A stretch of 64,000 nt of DNA from Gammaproteobacteria bacterium (lineage in GTDB: Bacteria > Pseudomonadota > Gammaproteobacteria > Tenderiales > Tenderiaceae), in assembly GCA_016200485.1 (NCBI GenBank), contig JACQEP010000019.1, positions 1 to 64,000 on the forward strand, written 5' to 3'. Positions 30,895-40,819 of this stretch are shown here, one piece after another; positions within the stretch are counted from its first letter, which is position 1; each line of letters starts with the position of its first letter. The notes beneath the pieces are model-generated. The model worked only from the letters and a program-made list of their open reading frames with translations, made no database searches and was not told where the DNA came from. Position numbers and translations under genes: made by a program.

Positions 30895-32355
30895 ATGAAG
30901 CTGATTTTTGAACAATCCACTCCCGGCCGTTACGCGCCTGCGCAAATGCCGCAGACCAAGGCGGATGTCACTGCCATTCCGGCGGCATTGCGGCGCAAAC
31001 AACGCCCCTTGTTGCCAGAAGTATCTGAGTTGCAGGTAGTGCGCCATTACACCCGTTTGTCACAGCGTAATTTTTCTATTGATACCCAGTTCTATCCGCT
31101 GGGTTCCTGCACCATGAAATACAATCCGCGCATTTGTAATCGTCTGGCCTTGTTGCCGGGCTTGGCGCAGCGTCATCCTTTGGCGCCGGAATCCAGTGGC
31201 CAAGGTTTGCTCGCCTGCCTGTATGAATTGCAGGAGATGTTGAAGGAAGTCACGGGCATGAAGGGCGTGTCGTTAACGCCGGCTGCTGGCGCACAAGGTG
31301 AATTCGCCGGTGTGGCGATGATTCGTGCCTATCACGATGCGCGCGGCGATCATGCGCGTACCGAGATCATTGTGCCCGATGCAGCGCACGGTACCAATCC
31401 GGCGACGGCGGTGATGTGTGGTTACAAGGTACACGAACTGCCGACCAAGGATGATGGCGACATCGATTTAGACGCGCTCAAGGCTGCGGTGGGGCCGCAA
31501 ACGGCAGGTATCATGTTGACCAATCCGTCGACGCTCGGTGTGTTCGAGCGTCGCATTAAGGAAATCGCCAGGATTGTGCATGAGGCCGGTGGTCTATTGT
31601 ATTACGACGGTGCCAATCTCAACGCCATTCTCGGTAAAGTACGTCCGGGTGAAATGGGCTTTGATGTGATACACATGAATCTGCACAAAACTTTTTCCAC
31701 GCCGCACGGTGGCGGCGGTCCAGGCGCGGGTCCGGTCGGCGTTAGTGAACGCTTGGTTCCGTTTCTGCCGGTGCCAGTGGTTGATTATGATGGCAAGCAA
31801 TACCGCTGGTTGACGGAAAAAGATCGGCCGCAAACCATCGGTCGGCTGTCTGCCTTTAGCGGTAATGTCGGTGTGTTGTTGCGGGCCTACGTGTATGCCC
31901 GTTTGCTGGGCAGCGAGGGTATGGAGCGAGTCGGTGATTACGCCACGCTCAATGCCAACTATTTGATGGCACAGTTGCGCAAGGCCGGGTTTGATGCGGC
32001 CTATCCGCAACGGCGTGCGACGCATGAATTTATCATTACGCTCAAGCGGCAGGCGAAAGAGTACAACGCAACAGCCATGGATTTTGCCAAGCGGTTACTC
32101 GATTACGGATTCCATGCGCCGACGACTTACTTCCCGTTGCTGGTGCCGGAGTGTTTGTTGATCGAGCCGACGGAAACCGAGGCCAAGCAGGATCTGGATG
32201 GCTTTATCGATGCCATGACCAAGATCGAACACGAGGCGCGTGAAAATTCAGATCATCTCAAGGGTGCGCCATACACCTTGCCGGTGCGGCGTCTGGATGA
32301 TGTGCGCGCCGCGCGTGAGTTGGATCTGACCTGGAAACCGGCTGTACATGGCTAA
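30895..32355 (+). CDS. gcvPB: Glycine dehydrogenase (decarboxylating) subunit 2
   Basis: C-terminal half of the P protein, 486 residues. The PLP lysine is K265 in [17 protein letters not shown], and the substrate segment [14 protein letters not shown] is present. AAGGAG lies 6 bases before the ATG at 30895; the ATG at 30889 directly abuts it and is less likely. The 3' end overlaps dgkA by 8 bases, so the operon continues. Confidence 0.97.
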   Translation: MKLIFEQSTPGRYAPAQMPQTKADVTAIPAALRRKQRPLLPEVSELQVVRHYTRLSQRNFSIDTQFYPLGSCTMKYNPRICNRLALLPGLAQRHPLAPESSGQGLLACLYELQEMLKEVTGMKGVSLTPAAGAQGEFAGVAMIRAYHDARGDHARTEIIVPDAAHGTNPATAVMCGYKVHELPTKDDGDIDLDALKAAVGPQTAGIMLTNPSTLGVFERRIKEIARIVHEAGGLLYYDGANLNAILGKVRPGEMGFDVIHMNLHKTFSTPHGGGGPGAGPVGVSERLVPFLPVPVVDYDGKQYRWLTEKDRPQTIGRLSAFSGNVGVLLRAYVYARLLGSEGMERVGDYATLNANYLMAQLRKAGFDAAYPQRRATHEFIITLKRQAKEYNATAMDFAKRLLDYGFHAPTTYFPLLVPECLLIEPTETEAKQDLDGFIDAMTKIEHEARENSDHLKGAPYTLPVRRLDDVRAARELDLTWKPAVHG

Positions 32356-32710
32356 GCCCGGCGACACCGGCGTCCAGCGTGTGATCAAGGCCGCCGGTTA
32401 CTCCCGGCAAGGATTAAAGGCGGCATGGTGTCATGAAGCGGCGTTCCGGCAGGAGGTGGTGTTAACAATATTGTTGACGCCACTTGCCTGCTGGTTGGCG
32501 AAATCAAATATCGAGCTGGCGTTGTTGATCGGCAGTTTGCTGCTGGTGTTGATGGTTGAGTTATTGAATTCAGCCGTTGAGGCAGTGGTAGATCGTGTCA
32601 GCGGCGATCATCATGAGTTATCGGGCCGCGCCAAAGATATTGGTTCCGCCGCCGTATTTGTATCGCTAGTCAATGTAGCCGTCATTTGGCTGATTATTCT
32701 TTTACGCTAA
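32348..32710 (+). CDS. dgkA: Diacylglycerol kinase DgkA
   Basis: Small inner-membrane kinase recycling diacylglycerol to phosphatidate. 120 residues with three membrane helices and the catalytic signature [15 protein letters not shown] near residue 72. It overlaps gcvPB by 8 bases, so it is translated from the riboswitch-controlled transcript unless an internal promoter exists. No metabolic link between glycine cleavage and this step is obvious. Confidence 0.95.
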   Translation: MAKPGDTGVQRVIKAAGYSRQGLKAAWCHEAAFRQEVVLTILLTPLACWLAKSNIELALLIGSLLLVLMVELLNSAVEAVVDRVSGDHHELSGRAKDIGSAAVFVSLVNVAVIWLIILLR

Positions 32711-32734
32711 ATCTAATTATAGGAAGGTAATAAT

Positions 32735-33667
32735 ATGAAGGTTCTCATCTGCGGCTCTTTTGCCTATGACAACATCATGGTGTTCAACGACCGGTTCAAG
32801 AATCACATCCTGCCAGACAAGGTCCACATGTTGAATGTCTCGTTCCTGGTGCCGGAGATGCGCCGCGAGTTCGGCGGTTGTGCCGGTAATATCGCCTACA
32901 ATCTCAAGCTGCTGGGGGGGGATCCGCTGTCGATGGCAACCGTCGGTACTGATTTCGAGCCGTATGCGAATTGGTATGATCAGAATGGGATCAGTCGCCA
33001 GCACATCAAGGTAATCGAAAATAGCTATACTGCCCAAGCGTTCATTACCACCGATCTTGACGCTAATCAGATTACTGCCTTTCATCCTGGGGCGATGAGT
33101 TTTTCTCACGAAAATAATGTTGGCGATGCCAAGGGCGTGAAGCTGGGTATCGTTTCGCCCGATGGCCGCGATGGCATGATTCAACATGCTGCCCAGTTTG
33201 CCGAGTTGGGCGTGCCGTTTATCTTCGATCCAGGTCAAGGGATGCCAATGTTCGATGGCAAGGGCTTGATGAATTTTATCGAGCAGGCGAGCTGGGTCAC
33301 GGTCAATGATTACGAGATGCAGTTGATGCAGGAACGCACCGGTAAATCGCCGCATGAACTGGCCGAATATGTGGATGCCCTGATCGTCACCCTCGGTGGT
33401 AACGGCTCACATATCTATACCAAACAGCACCGTCATGAAATTCCTTGCGCCAAGCCACAGCAACTGGCGGACCCCACCGGATGCGGAGACGCCTATCGTG
33501 CCGGCCTGCTCTATGGTCTGCTCCACGGCATGGATTGGGAGACCACCGGCCGCATCGCCTCGCTGATGGGGGCGCTCAAGATCGAGTGCCACGGCACCCA
33601 GAACCATCGCTTTGACCGGCAGGCATTCGATGACCGGTTCAATGAGGCCTTTGGTTATTACCTTTGA
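32735..33667 (+). CDS. PfkB family carbohydrate/adenosine kinase
   Basis: 310 residues of the ribokinase fold. It has the N-terminal substrate segment FGGCAGNIAYNLKLLGG and the C-terminal DPTGCGDAYRAGLLYG, where D252 is the catalytic base and the preceding GCG forms the anion hole. The combination resembles bacterial adenosine kinase-like proteins, but the exact sugar is not readable. The ribosome site AGGAAGG is strong. It follows dgkA by 24 bases and is the last gene before a palindromic repeat and a stem-loop. Confidence 0.85.
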   Translation: MKVLICGSFAYDNIMVFNDRFKNHILPDKVHMLNVSFLVPEMRREFGGCAGNIAYNLKLLGGDPLSMATVGTDFEPYANWYDQNGISRQHIKVIENSYTAQAFITTDLDANQITAFHPGAMSFSHENNVGDAKGVKLGIVSPDGRDGMIQHAAQFAELGVPFIFDPGQGMPMFDGKGLMNFIEQASWVTVNDYEMQLMQERTGKSPHELAEYVDALIVTLGGNGSHIYTKQHRHEIPCAKPQQLADPTGCGDAYRAGLLYGLLHGMDWETTGRIASLMGALKIECHGTQNHRFDRQAFDDRFNEAFGYYL

Positions 33668-33676
33668 GGGGGCGTA

Positions 33677-33698
33677 AGGGCGATTCATGAATCACCCT
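33677..33698. repeat. Degenerate palindrome of the GGGGCGATTCAT family
   Basis: Arms AGGGCGATTCA and TGAATCACCCT with one mismatch. It lies 9 bases beyond the kinase stop codon. Confidence 0.7.
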
Positions 33699-33771
33699 GA
33701 CCATTACTCTCACCGCTTCCTCCAAAAAAGGCCGTCCCGGATTGTGATTTCGGTCGGCTATCAATCTGTCG

Positions 33772-33797
33772 CCCCCCAGCGACGCCCAGTCGGGGGG
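33772..33797. terminator. C6/G6 stem-loop before the first DUF4382 gene
   Basis: CCCCCC (33772) and GGGGGG (33792) frame a partly complementary 14-base centre. It sits ~50 bases upstream of the lipoprotein start and may end the gcv operon; there is no T-tract. Confidence 0.35.
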
Positions 33798-33847
33798 ATG
33801 CTCTGTTAGAATGGCCACCTTCAAAATAAGACTATTGAGGGTGAAAT

Positions 33848-35341
33848 ATGAAGTACCTGATGAATTTAGCCCGTGCCTGGATGGTGGGCGCGGCAGCTTT
33901 GATGTTGGCGGCCTGCGGCGGCGGGGAAGATACTGCGAATACGGGTGGCCAGACCCAGACGACCGGCTCAGTGGCATTGCTGCTGACGGATGCCCCCAAC
34001 GCCCAGTTTCAGGAAATCAACCTGACTGTGACCCAGGTCGAGTTGTTGGGCGATGGTCAGCATGTCACCTTGTACAACAATCCGACCGGTCAGAAGGTTA
34101 ATCTGCTGGCCTTGCAGTTGCATTCCGAATTGTTCGCCCTGAATCAATCTGTGCCCGCAGGCAAATATGAAAAGATTCGTTTGCAGGTGAGTGATGTCGA
34201 ACTCGTGAAAAAGGATGCGGCGGGTAATGTGCTCGAAACCATTAAACCCAAGCTGCCGGGACACGGCAAGATTGATCTCAATCCACGCGGTGAGTTCACT
34301 GTTGTTCCAGGTGAGACCTTGGTGTTACAGATCGATGTCGATGCCAAAAAATCGATTCATATCGTGCAGACGGGTAATGGCGGCTATATTTTCCGGCCTG
34401 TCATTTTCGTTGATATCATCAATGGGGCATTTTCCGGAAAATTGCTGCGCATCAGCGGTAATATCAATCGGATCGATTTTGCCAATCATGATTTGCGTCT
34501 CTGTAATCTGGATGTGGCCTGGATTAAGAACGTGCCGTTGGGAGATGACGATGGCAGCAAACGTTGCATAGACGTTTCACTTGAGCAGACCGGCGTTGTA
34601 TTTAATAGTCTGGGCGATGCCGTAGCGTTTGAAACGCTGGCGCTGAAGCAGTCGATTACCGTTGTCGGTTTCTTCCATGGTAAGCATGAAAACGAAGATG
34701 ATGATAAAGAAGAGCATGATGCTCAGCACCAAGGCCACAGTCTCAGCGACAATGAGAGCGAAGAGCATTACCGCCATATTCATGCCCTGGTCATTGAGGC
34801 CGAAGGTTTTGCCCGTCTCAAAGGCACAATCAACAGTGTAGTGGCCAGTGATAACAGTTTTGATCTGAAGCTGGCGTCCGGTCAGGGTTATGCCGATGGT
34901 ACGGTGTTGCATGTGACTCCAGTGGCTGCGACCAAGCTGTTGAACAAAAATGGCGTGCCGCAGAGCCAATCGCTGCTGACAAAGGATGCTGAAGTGATGG
35001 TCGAGGGTGTTGTTGATCTCAATGCCGAACCTGATCAGCTGCTCAAGCCAGCGATTATTTTTGTCGATCCGGTGGTGGCTGATATTCAGCTCAGTGGTGC
35101 GATCAGTGGCCTTGATCCAGTGACCATGAAGTTCACCATTCACGATGCGGGCGGTGATCGTTGTGTCAAAGCTGCCAATGCAGCCGTGTTCAAACTAACA
35201 TCCGGAAACCAGTTGCTAACCGAACAGGTCACCACGGCTGCTCTGGCCAATGGTCAGGATCTGGATGCCTATGGCCAATATTATGGGGATGACTGTCTGA
35301 TTGCCAACCATGTCCTGATCAAGGTCGGATTCGACGACTAG
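33848..35341 (+). CDS. DUF4382 domain lipoprotein A
   Basis: 497 residues. The lipobox LAAC (Cys near residue 23) follows a short hydrophobic signal, so the product is probably an outer- or inner-membrane lipoprotein facing the periplasm. A DUF4382 domain (~40-200) reads SVALLLTDAPNAQFQEINLTV and RGEFTVVPGETLVLQIDVDAKKSI. It is followed by DUF5666-like beta repeats. An acidic, histidine-rich insert (~residues 277-313: HENEDDDKEEHDAQHQGH) interrupts the second half. Function unknown; carbohydrate or metal binding is a guess. GAGGGTG precedes the ATG. A paralog follows 242 bases later. Confidence 0.85.
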   Translation: MKYLMNLARAWMVGAAALMLAACGGGEDTANTGGQTQTTGSVALLLTDAPNAQFQEINLTVTQVELLGDGQHVTLYNNPTGQKVNLLALQLHSELFALNQSVPAGKYEKIRLQVSDVELVKKDAAGNVLETIKPKLPGHGKIDLNPRGEFTVVPGETLVLQIDVDAKKSIHIVQTGNGGYIFRPVIFVDIINGAFSGKLLRISGNINRIDFANHDLRLCNLDVAWIKNVPLGDDDGSKRCIDVSLEQTGVVFNSLGDAVAFETLALKQSITVVGFFHGKHENEDDDKEEHDAQHQGHSLSDNESEEHYRHIHALVIEAEGFARLKGTINSVVASDNSFDLKLASGQGYADGTVLHVTPVAATKLLNKNGVPQSQSLLTKDAEVMVEGVVDLNAEPDQLLKPAIIFVDPVVADIQLSGAISGLDPVTMKFTIHDAGGDRCVKAANAAVFKLTSGNQLLTEQVTTAALANGQDLDAYGQYYGDDCLIANHVLIKVGFDD

Positions 35342-35364
35342 CCTTTCAGGTTCTTTTAGTCCCT

Positions 35365-35390
35365 CAGGGCCGGGAAGTCCCCCGGCCCTG
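35365..35390 (+). terminator. Strong GC stem-loop after DUF4382 lipoprotein A
   Basis: A perfect 10-bp stem, CAGGGCCGGG against CCCGGCCCTG, with a 6-base loop, 24 bases past the stop. There is no T-tract, so termination strength is uncertain. Confidence 0.5.
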
Positions 35391-35583
35391 ATTCAGGCTC
35401 GCTGTTATACACCCAATCCCAGAATGCCCCTGGTATGCCTCTAAAGACGTGAACTGCGTCTCATAATGCGTGTAACCAGTTGTTTTTAAATGTTTAACAT
35501 TTGTTAATAAAGTGTGAGCCAGGTCTCACGCTTGCTCTAGTAAGCCCCCTCTGACAGGTCGATAACCTAATAGGAGGTGCGCC

Positions 35584-37176
35584 ATGAAGTTTTGCCACCC
35601 AATCAAGCTGCAAATCTGGGGGATCCTGATTCTGGGGCTAATCCTGGGGTTAGGTTTGGTTGGTTGTGGTGAAACAACCGATAAGGCGGCTCCGTCAGGC
35701 ACAACCTCTCCAGCGCCTACCACCGCTTCGGTGGCATTGCTGCTCACGGACGCACCTACCGATGAATTCGCTCAGATCAATCTAACCATCAGCCGTGTTG
35801 AATTGCTGGCTGTGGATGGCAGCAATGTGCCACTGTTCGAGGGTTTACGCACGATTGATTTGCTCAGCCTGCGCAATACCGCTGATTTATTCGCTGCCAA
35901 TAATGCCGTGCCCCCAGGCGTATATGAAAAGATCAGGATGCATCTTGAAGATGTTGAGCTGGTCAAGGTGGATGATGATGGTGAAGTGGAACGTATCCAT
36001 CCGCGTTTGCTGGCTAATGGCAAGTTGGATTTGAATCCACGTAAGTCGTTTGTGCTGGCGCCTGGTAAAGCTTTAGTCATCCAGGTTGATGTTGACGCAA
36101 AAAAATCAATTCATATCGTGGGTCATGATCGGGATGAACAAGGTCATCACGAGGCTGATAAAAATTCGGGTGACGATAAGGACTCGAAGTCGAACAAGAA
36201 AAATGACAAGAAGCCTGATTCTGAGCATGCGGCAGATAAAAGTAATGACTCACAGAAGGAAGATAAATCGCATCGTGAACATGATGATTATCGTTTCCGT
36301 CCAGTTGTATTCATAGACATCATTGACATGATATCCACCATAAATCAGCCGGTGGGCAAAGTAGTACGCATCGAAGGTGATGTCACAAAAGTCGATGTCG
36401 CCAGGCAACAGGTTGAAGTTTGTAATATTCAGGATGTGGCAGCGAATTGCATAACCATGCAGGTGAATGCCAAAACCGGTCTTTACTTCAATAATCCTAC
36501 TGCGGCTTATGGTTCGGGGCTGGGAACGCTTGCATTGAGTGAAGTGACAAAATTGGAACGTGGCATTGGGTTTGGTCGCGTGCGAATGATGAATGGTGTT
36601 ACCTGGTTGGATACGGAGGCGATCGAATTCGGACCGAAAGGTGCATTCTGGCATGCGATGGGCGATGTGGTTGCTGCCCCGGATGCAAGTACCCATATAT
36701 TCTATTTCGGGATTCATGCTGCGCAGACCTATATCGCAGGCAGTGTTTTTAGGATTGTACCGGTAGCCAGTGCCAAATTGTTCTCGCGCGATGGGGTCCA
36801 GCTCGATTGGTCGGCCATGCTGGTCGGGCAGGTAGTCGAGGTCGAAGGTGTGCTGGTGAGAACAAAGGTCAACTACACCATTGAAACGGGCGTCATCTAT
36901 CTGGACATCAATGCAGATAACAATGGAATGCTTAATGGTGCCTTGACGCACCTGAGTACCGCTGGCTTTAACGTCAGCACCAGTGCCGGAGATTACTGTG
37001 TTGTTCCAGCGGCAACGGTGAATGTCTTCTCTGTGATTACGGCGCCGGATGGCAGCCTGTCAGGCTCACGGGAATCGCTGTCCATCCTCCAGGCAGGCCA
37101 ACGATTGGACCTCTATGGGGTGATGGGGAGTGATGGCTGCTATCACGCCAGCGATATCCTGGTCTATCTTCAATAA
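35584..37176 (+). CDS. DUF4382 domain lipoprotein B (paralog)
   Basis: 530 residues, a paralog of the preceding gene. The lipobox reads LVGC after an unusually glycine/leucine-rich signal helix. The DUF4382 domain repeats the same core (SVALLLTDAPTDEFAQINLTI, KSFVLAPGKALVIQVDVDAKKS), but is interrupted by a lysine/aspartate/histidine-rich insert (~residues 180-236) just before VVFIDIID. The insert sits at a different place from the one in lipoprotein A. The strong site TAGGAGG precedes the ATG. The two proteins are probably surface or periplasmic partners; their role is unknown. Confidence 0.85.
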   Translation: MKFCHPIKLQIWGILILGLILGLGLVGCGETTDKAAPSGTTSPAPTTASVALLLTDAPTDEFAQINLTISRVELLAVDGSNVPLFEGLRTIDLLSLRNTADLFAANNAVPPGVYEKIRMHLEDVELVKVDDDGEVERIHPRLLANGKLDLNPRKSFVLAPGKALVIQVDVDAKKSIHIVGHDRDEQGHHEADKNSGDDKDSKSNKKNDKKPDSEHAADKSNDSQKEDKSHREHDDYRFRPVVFIDIIDMISTINQPVGKVVRIEGDVTKVDVARQQVEVCNIQDVAANCITMQVNAKTGLYFNNPTAAYGSGLGTLALSEVTKLERGIGFGRVRMMNGVTWLDTEAIEFGPKGAFWHAMGDVVAAPDASTHIFYFGIHAAQTYIAGSVFRIVPVASAKLFSRDGVQLDWSAMLVGQVVEVEGVLVRTKVNYTIETGVIYLDINADNNGMLNGALTHLSTAGFNVSTSAGDYCVVPAATVNVFSVITAPDGSLSGSRESLSILQAGQRLDLYGVMGSDGCYHASDILVYLQ

Positions 37177-37411
37177 ACTGGCCAGTTAGAGACAGCCAGT
37201 CTCTTACCTCCCTCTGTTAGCCTTGTGACTCCGAGCCATCGATATTGGGTGCTATTTATGCCAAAAATCTGGTAGATTTTGGATGGCTAAGAACTAACTA
37301 TACATTTCTGCCCAGAAAATAAACATCCAAAAAGGATGGCGCGGAATCACTGCTTTGGCGAACGAATTATTGATGTGTTTGCGACCTAAAACTTCTCAAG
37401 TCATCACTGTC

Positions 37412-38347
37412 ATGGGGAGGCAGTGGCGTTTGGCATGGCTATTACTCGCCTTGTTGATTTCCGGAACTGCTTCAGCACAAATCTTGGTGGTGCTCAGTGG
37501 GGAAGCGCCACTCTATGAACACTACATGGATGGTCTGCGAAATGAGCTGGCATCTACAGGTCAGAATGAAGAATTGGTTGTGCGGCAAGAACGTGAGCTG
37601 AATCCGGGGCAGAAAGTTGAGGGATATAGAACTGTTGTTGCCGTTGGGGTTGGTGCAGCCCAAAAGGTGAAATCGCTCGAAGTCGGCGAGGCAAAAGTAC
37701 TCTATACCTTAATGCCTAGCGCGACATATCGTTGGCTCGGAGCTGGTGATGCTAAATCAGCGCGTAAAAGCGCGTTTGTTCTGTATCTTGATCAACCACT
37801 AAAACGATACCTGGCGCTCATCCACGAGATTATTAACCGCCAGGATGTTGTCATTGGTCTGGTGTATTCAAGTGAAGCTGAAGCTCAGTATTTGCGATTG
37901 CGAGAGCAGTCAAAGGGTTTCACGATCAAGGCATTCAAAGTAGAGGAATCGGGCGAGATAATCACGACACTGCAACAGAAAATGCGTGATGTCGATGTGT
38001 TGCTGGCCTTGCCGGATGCCAAACTATTCAATAGCCAGTCAGTGCAGGCGGTATTGCTGACGACCTTCCGCATTAAATTGCCGATTGTGGCCTTTTCTGA
38101 TGGATTTGTGCAGGCTGGCGCTATCGCCGGTCTGGTTTCAAAGCCAGAAGATATCGGACGCCAGACCGCTGAAATACTGGGCTGCCTGCGGTCTGATTGT
38201 GCAGGCAGCGAATCAAAAGAAGTCTGGCCAAAATATTTTTCCGTGAGTGTCAATAAAGCAGTGGCGCGCAGGCTGGGGATCGAAATTCCAGATACGAGCA
38301 AGCTTGTTGATCAAATAAAATCAATGGAACGTACAGGTGGCCCATGA
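37412..38347 (+). CDS. Periplasmic ABC-type substrate-binding protein (PF04392-like)
   Basis: About 311 residues from the ATG at 37412, chosen because it yields a clean signal peptide (MGRQWRLAWLLLALLISGTA, then SAQ). The TTG at 37355 or ATG at 37373 would add up to 19 residues, and none has a good ribosome site. The body resembles ABC_sub_bind proteins: VVAVGVGAAQKVKSL, YTLMPS, LPIVAFSDGFVQAGAI and KPEDIGRQTAEI. No permease or ATPase gene is adjacent. Its stop overlaps the start of the GGDEF-EAL gene (ATGA), implying it delivers a ligand signal to that membrane enzyme. Confidence 0.8.
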   Translation: MGRQWRLAWLLLALLISGTASAQILVVLSGEAPLYEHYMDGLRNELASTGQNEELVVRQERELNPGQKVEGYRTVVAVGVGAAQKVKSLEVGEAKVLYTLMPSATYRWLGAGDAKSARKSAFVLYLDQPLKRYLALIHEIINRQDVVIGLVYSSEAEAQYLRLREQSKGFTIKAFKVEESGEIITTLQQKMRDVDVLLALPDAKLFNSQSVQAVLLTTFRIKLPIVAFSDGFVQAGAIAGLVSKPEDIGRQTAEILGCLRSDCAGSESKEVWPKYFSVSVNKAVARRLGIEIPDTSKLVDQIKSMERTGGP

Positions 38348-40764
38348 ATAAATGGACAATAAAGAGACGTTTGCTAATGCTGTCGGTCGCACCGCTCATT
38401 GCGGCAGTGGTGTTGATGACGATAGTGTACACCATCGCCCGGATTAATGAGATTGATCAGACACTCGATTTGCGCGGCAAAGCAATCGTGCACCAAATGG
38501 CGCCAACCACGGAATATGGTCTCTTTTCCAATAACGTGGCGGTGTTGACATCGATTGTTGAGGCAGTGAGAAAAGAGCCAGATGTTGTGCGTACGGCTGT
38601 ATTCAATGTCGATGGCGAGGTAATCGTTGAGTCAGTGTCTGCAGAGTGGGCAAAAGTTAAGGGGAGTGACAATAGTTATGCTCAGTTTATGCAGGAAGTC
38701 TATGCGACGAATATTGGTATTGTTAATGAAAACGATGCAGCCAGTGACTTGTTTAGTACTGGTCCTGTAGCGGAGGGACCAGTCAAAATCGGTACGGTAA
38801 TGGTGAGTCTGAGCAAGGTGGAGACGAGAGAAAAACAATTAAATACCGTTGTAATTTCGAGTTCAATAGCAATCTTATTGATATTGGTAACCTTTTTGAT
38901 TGCGCGCAGGATTGCGGCACAAATTACGGCACCTATTGAACGAATCAGGGCAGCGGTTTCCATGATCGCGCATGGAAAGCTGGAGCAGCGGATCAAATCT
39001 GAGTCGGGTGGTGAGCTGGGTGAATTGGAGCGCGGTATCAACACGATGGCAGAGTCATTGCAGACAGCGGCACTCGAGGAGGGGCGGCGTTATAAAACAT
39101 TATTCGAATATTCAGGAGACTGTGTCTTTTTGTTGCGGAGAGGAACGATTATTGATTGTAATCAGCGGGCCTGCCAATTGTTTGGGGTGGATGAATCGCA
39201 TTTGGTTGGACGGCGTCTGGCTTCATATTTGAGAAATAAAGATGAAGTCGGCGAGTTTATAGCGGTCCTGGATGGTGTCAGGACGCTTGATCTGAATGGC
39301 AGTGCTTATAAAGATATTGAGGTTGAGATTGAGATTGATCCTTCGCCTCGCTATCACGCCGAGGCCAATATTGCAGAAATCATGATCGATGGCGAGCGGC
39401 ATTTCCTTGTGTTTTTGCGAGACATTACAGAGCGAAAGATTTTCCAGAATCGGCTGGAGGTGCAGGCCAATTACGATGCGGTCACGGGGTTGCCCAATCG
39501 TGTCTTGGCGCAGGATAGATTGGCGCAGGCACTGCGTAGCGCTCATCGTCACCAAGAGGGTGTGGCATTGATGTTCTTGGATATTGATCGCTTCAAGAAT
39601 GTGAATGACACCATGGGGCACGCGGCAGGCGATAGACTGCTGGATGCCATCGGAAAGCGACTTCGGTGCCTGGTGCGTGATGAAGATACCGTTTCGCGCT
39701 TTGGGGGGGATGAGTTTCTCGTGATTATGTCTCCGACATCAAATCGGGAGCACGTCGAAGATATTGCCAGGAAAATTGTTGAAAAAATGTCGGAACCATT
39801 TTTGATCGATGATCGAGAGCTGTTTATGGGTGCAAGCATTGGCGTAGCGCTCTATCCCGAGGATGGTGAAGATTTTCATGCATTATTGCGAAATGCAGAT
39901 ACAGCAATGTATCGGGCCAAACATGAGGGGCGTAATGCCTACCGATTCTTTACCCGGGAGATTGGTGATCAGGCCAGCTATTCTCTTGAGCTGGAGGAGC
40001 ATTTGCGGCGTTCGCTCAAACGCAATGAGCTGGATCTGCATTTTCAGCCGCAGGTGGATATTGAAACCGGGGCAGTGATTGGCGCCGAAGTGCTGCTGCG
40101 CTGGCATAGTTCTCATTTTGGGCAGGTGCCGCTGGATCGATTTATCCCCGTCGCGGAGCAGACGGGGTTGATTGTTGAAATCGGGAATTGGGTGCTGGCG
40201 CGTGTTTGCCAAATCATCAGTGAATGGCGATCGAGGAAATTGCCGGTATTGCCGATCGCAGTCAATATATCGAGTCGTCAATTACAGACACCGGGATTCA
40301 TCGACATGGTTCGTGATGTGATGTCCCGTTATGAGATTGGAGCGGGAGTGATTGATTTCGAGATCACTGAGAGTCTGCTTTTGGAGGCATCATCCATGCC
40401 GGAAAATATTTTTGCCGATCTCAAGTCACTGGGGATTCGACTTTCGCTGGATGATTTTGGAGTGGGTTATTCGTCGCTCAGTTACCTTAAGCGGTTCCCG
40501 TTCGATATCCTGAAAATTGATAGAAGTTTTGTGCGCGATATCAATCATGATCCCGATGATGAAGCGCTAATTGGTGCAATTATTGCGATAGGCAGAGCCT
40601 TGGCGTTGGACGTGGTGGCGGAGGGAGTGGAAACTGAAGCCCAGTTGCATTTGTTGAAACAACTAGGAGCCAAAGTGGTGCAGGGGTATCTGTTTAGTCG
40701 GCCATTGCCGCAGTGGGAGTTTGAGAATTATTTGAAGAACAGATTAGTAAGAATGTATTTGTAA
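38344..40764 (+). CDS. Membrane HAMP-PAS-GGDEF-EAL c-di-GMP enzyme
   Basis: 806 residues. Two membrane helices (~12-32 and ~167-187) enclose a periplasmic sensor of ~135 residues; HAMP (~188-240), PAS (~250-375), GGDEF (~385-540) and EAL (~555-800) follow. GGDEF is intact at residues 454-458, preceded by RDED, so the RxxD product-inhibition site is present. The EAL signature reads GAEVLLRW (E-V-L in place of E-A-L), and DDFGVGYSSLSYLKRFP is conserved, so phosphodiesterase activity is plausible. It is coupled to the upstream periplasmic protein, the probable signal input. Confidence 0.93.
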   Translation: MNKWTIKRRLLMLSVAPLIAAVVLMTIVYTIARINEIDQTLDLRGKAIVHQMAPTTEYGLFSNNVAVLTSIVEAVRKEPDVVRTAVFNVDGEVIVESVSAEWAKVKGSDNSYAQFMQEVYATNIGIVNENDAASDLFSTGPVAEGPVKIGTVMVSLSKVETREKQLNTVVISSSIAILLILVTFLIARRIAAQITAPIERIRAAVSMIAHGKLEQRIKSESGGELGELERGINTMAESLQTAALEEGRRYKTLFEYSGDCVFLLRRGTIIDCNQRACQLFGVDESHLVGRRLASYLRNKDEVGEFIAVLDGVRTLDLNGSAYKDIEVEIEIDPSPRYHAEANIAEIMIDGERHFLVFLRDITERKIFQNRLEVQANYDAVTGLPNRVLAQDRLAQALRSAHRHQEGVALMFLDIDRFKNVNDTMGHAAGDRLLDAIGKRLRCLVRDEDTVSRFGGDEFLVIMSPTSNREHVEDIARKIVEKMSEPFLIDDRELFMGASIGVALYPEDGEDFHALLRNADTAMYRAKHEGRNAYRFFTREIGDQASYSLELEEHLRRSLKRNELDLHFQPQVDIETGAVIGAEVLLRWHSSHFGQVPLDRFIPVAEQTGLIVEIGNWVLARVCQIISEWRSRKLPVLPIAVNISSRQLQTPGFIDMVRDVMSRYEIGAGVIDFEITESLLLEASSMPENIFADLKSLGIRLSLDDFGVGYSSLSYLKRFPFDILKIDRSFVRDINHDPDDEALIGAIIAIGRALALDVVAEGVETEAQLHLLKQLGAKVVQGYLFSRPLPQWEFENYLKNRLVRMYL

Positions 40765-40781
40765 TCTGCCACCGATAGCCG

Positions 40782-40798
40782 TTCTCCAATAGGGAGAA
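40782..40798. terminator. Weak stem-loop between convergent genes
   Basis: TTCTCC and GGAGAA arms with a 5-base loop, placed between the stop codons of the GGDEF-EAL and the sulA-like gene. Short stem and only a TTTG run after it. Confidence 0.3.
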
Positions 40799-40819
40799 TG
40801 TTTGTCGAGCGTGATCTTG

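Noticed and set aside
40782..40798. Strong bidirectional terminator between 38344 and 40820 genes
   Set aside because: The stem is only 6 pairs and lacks a real T-tract; kept as a weak feature, not a finding.
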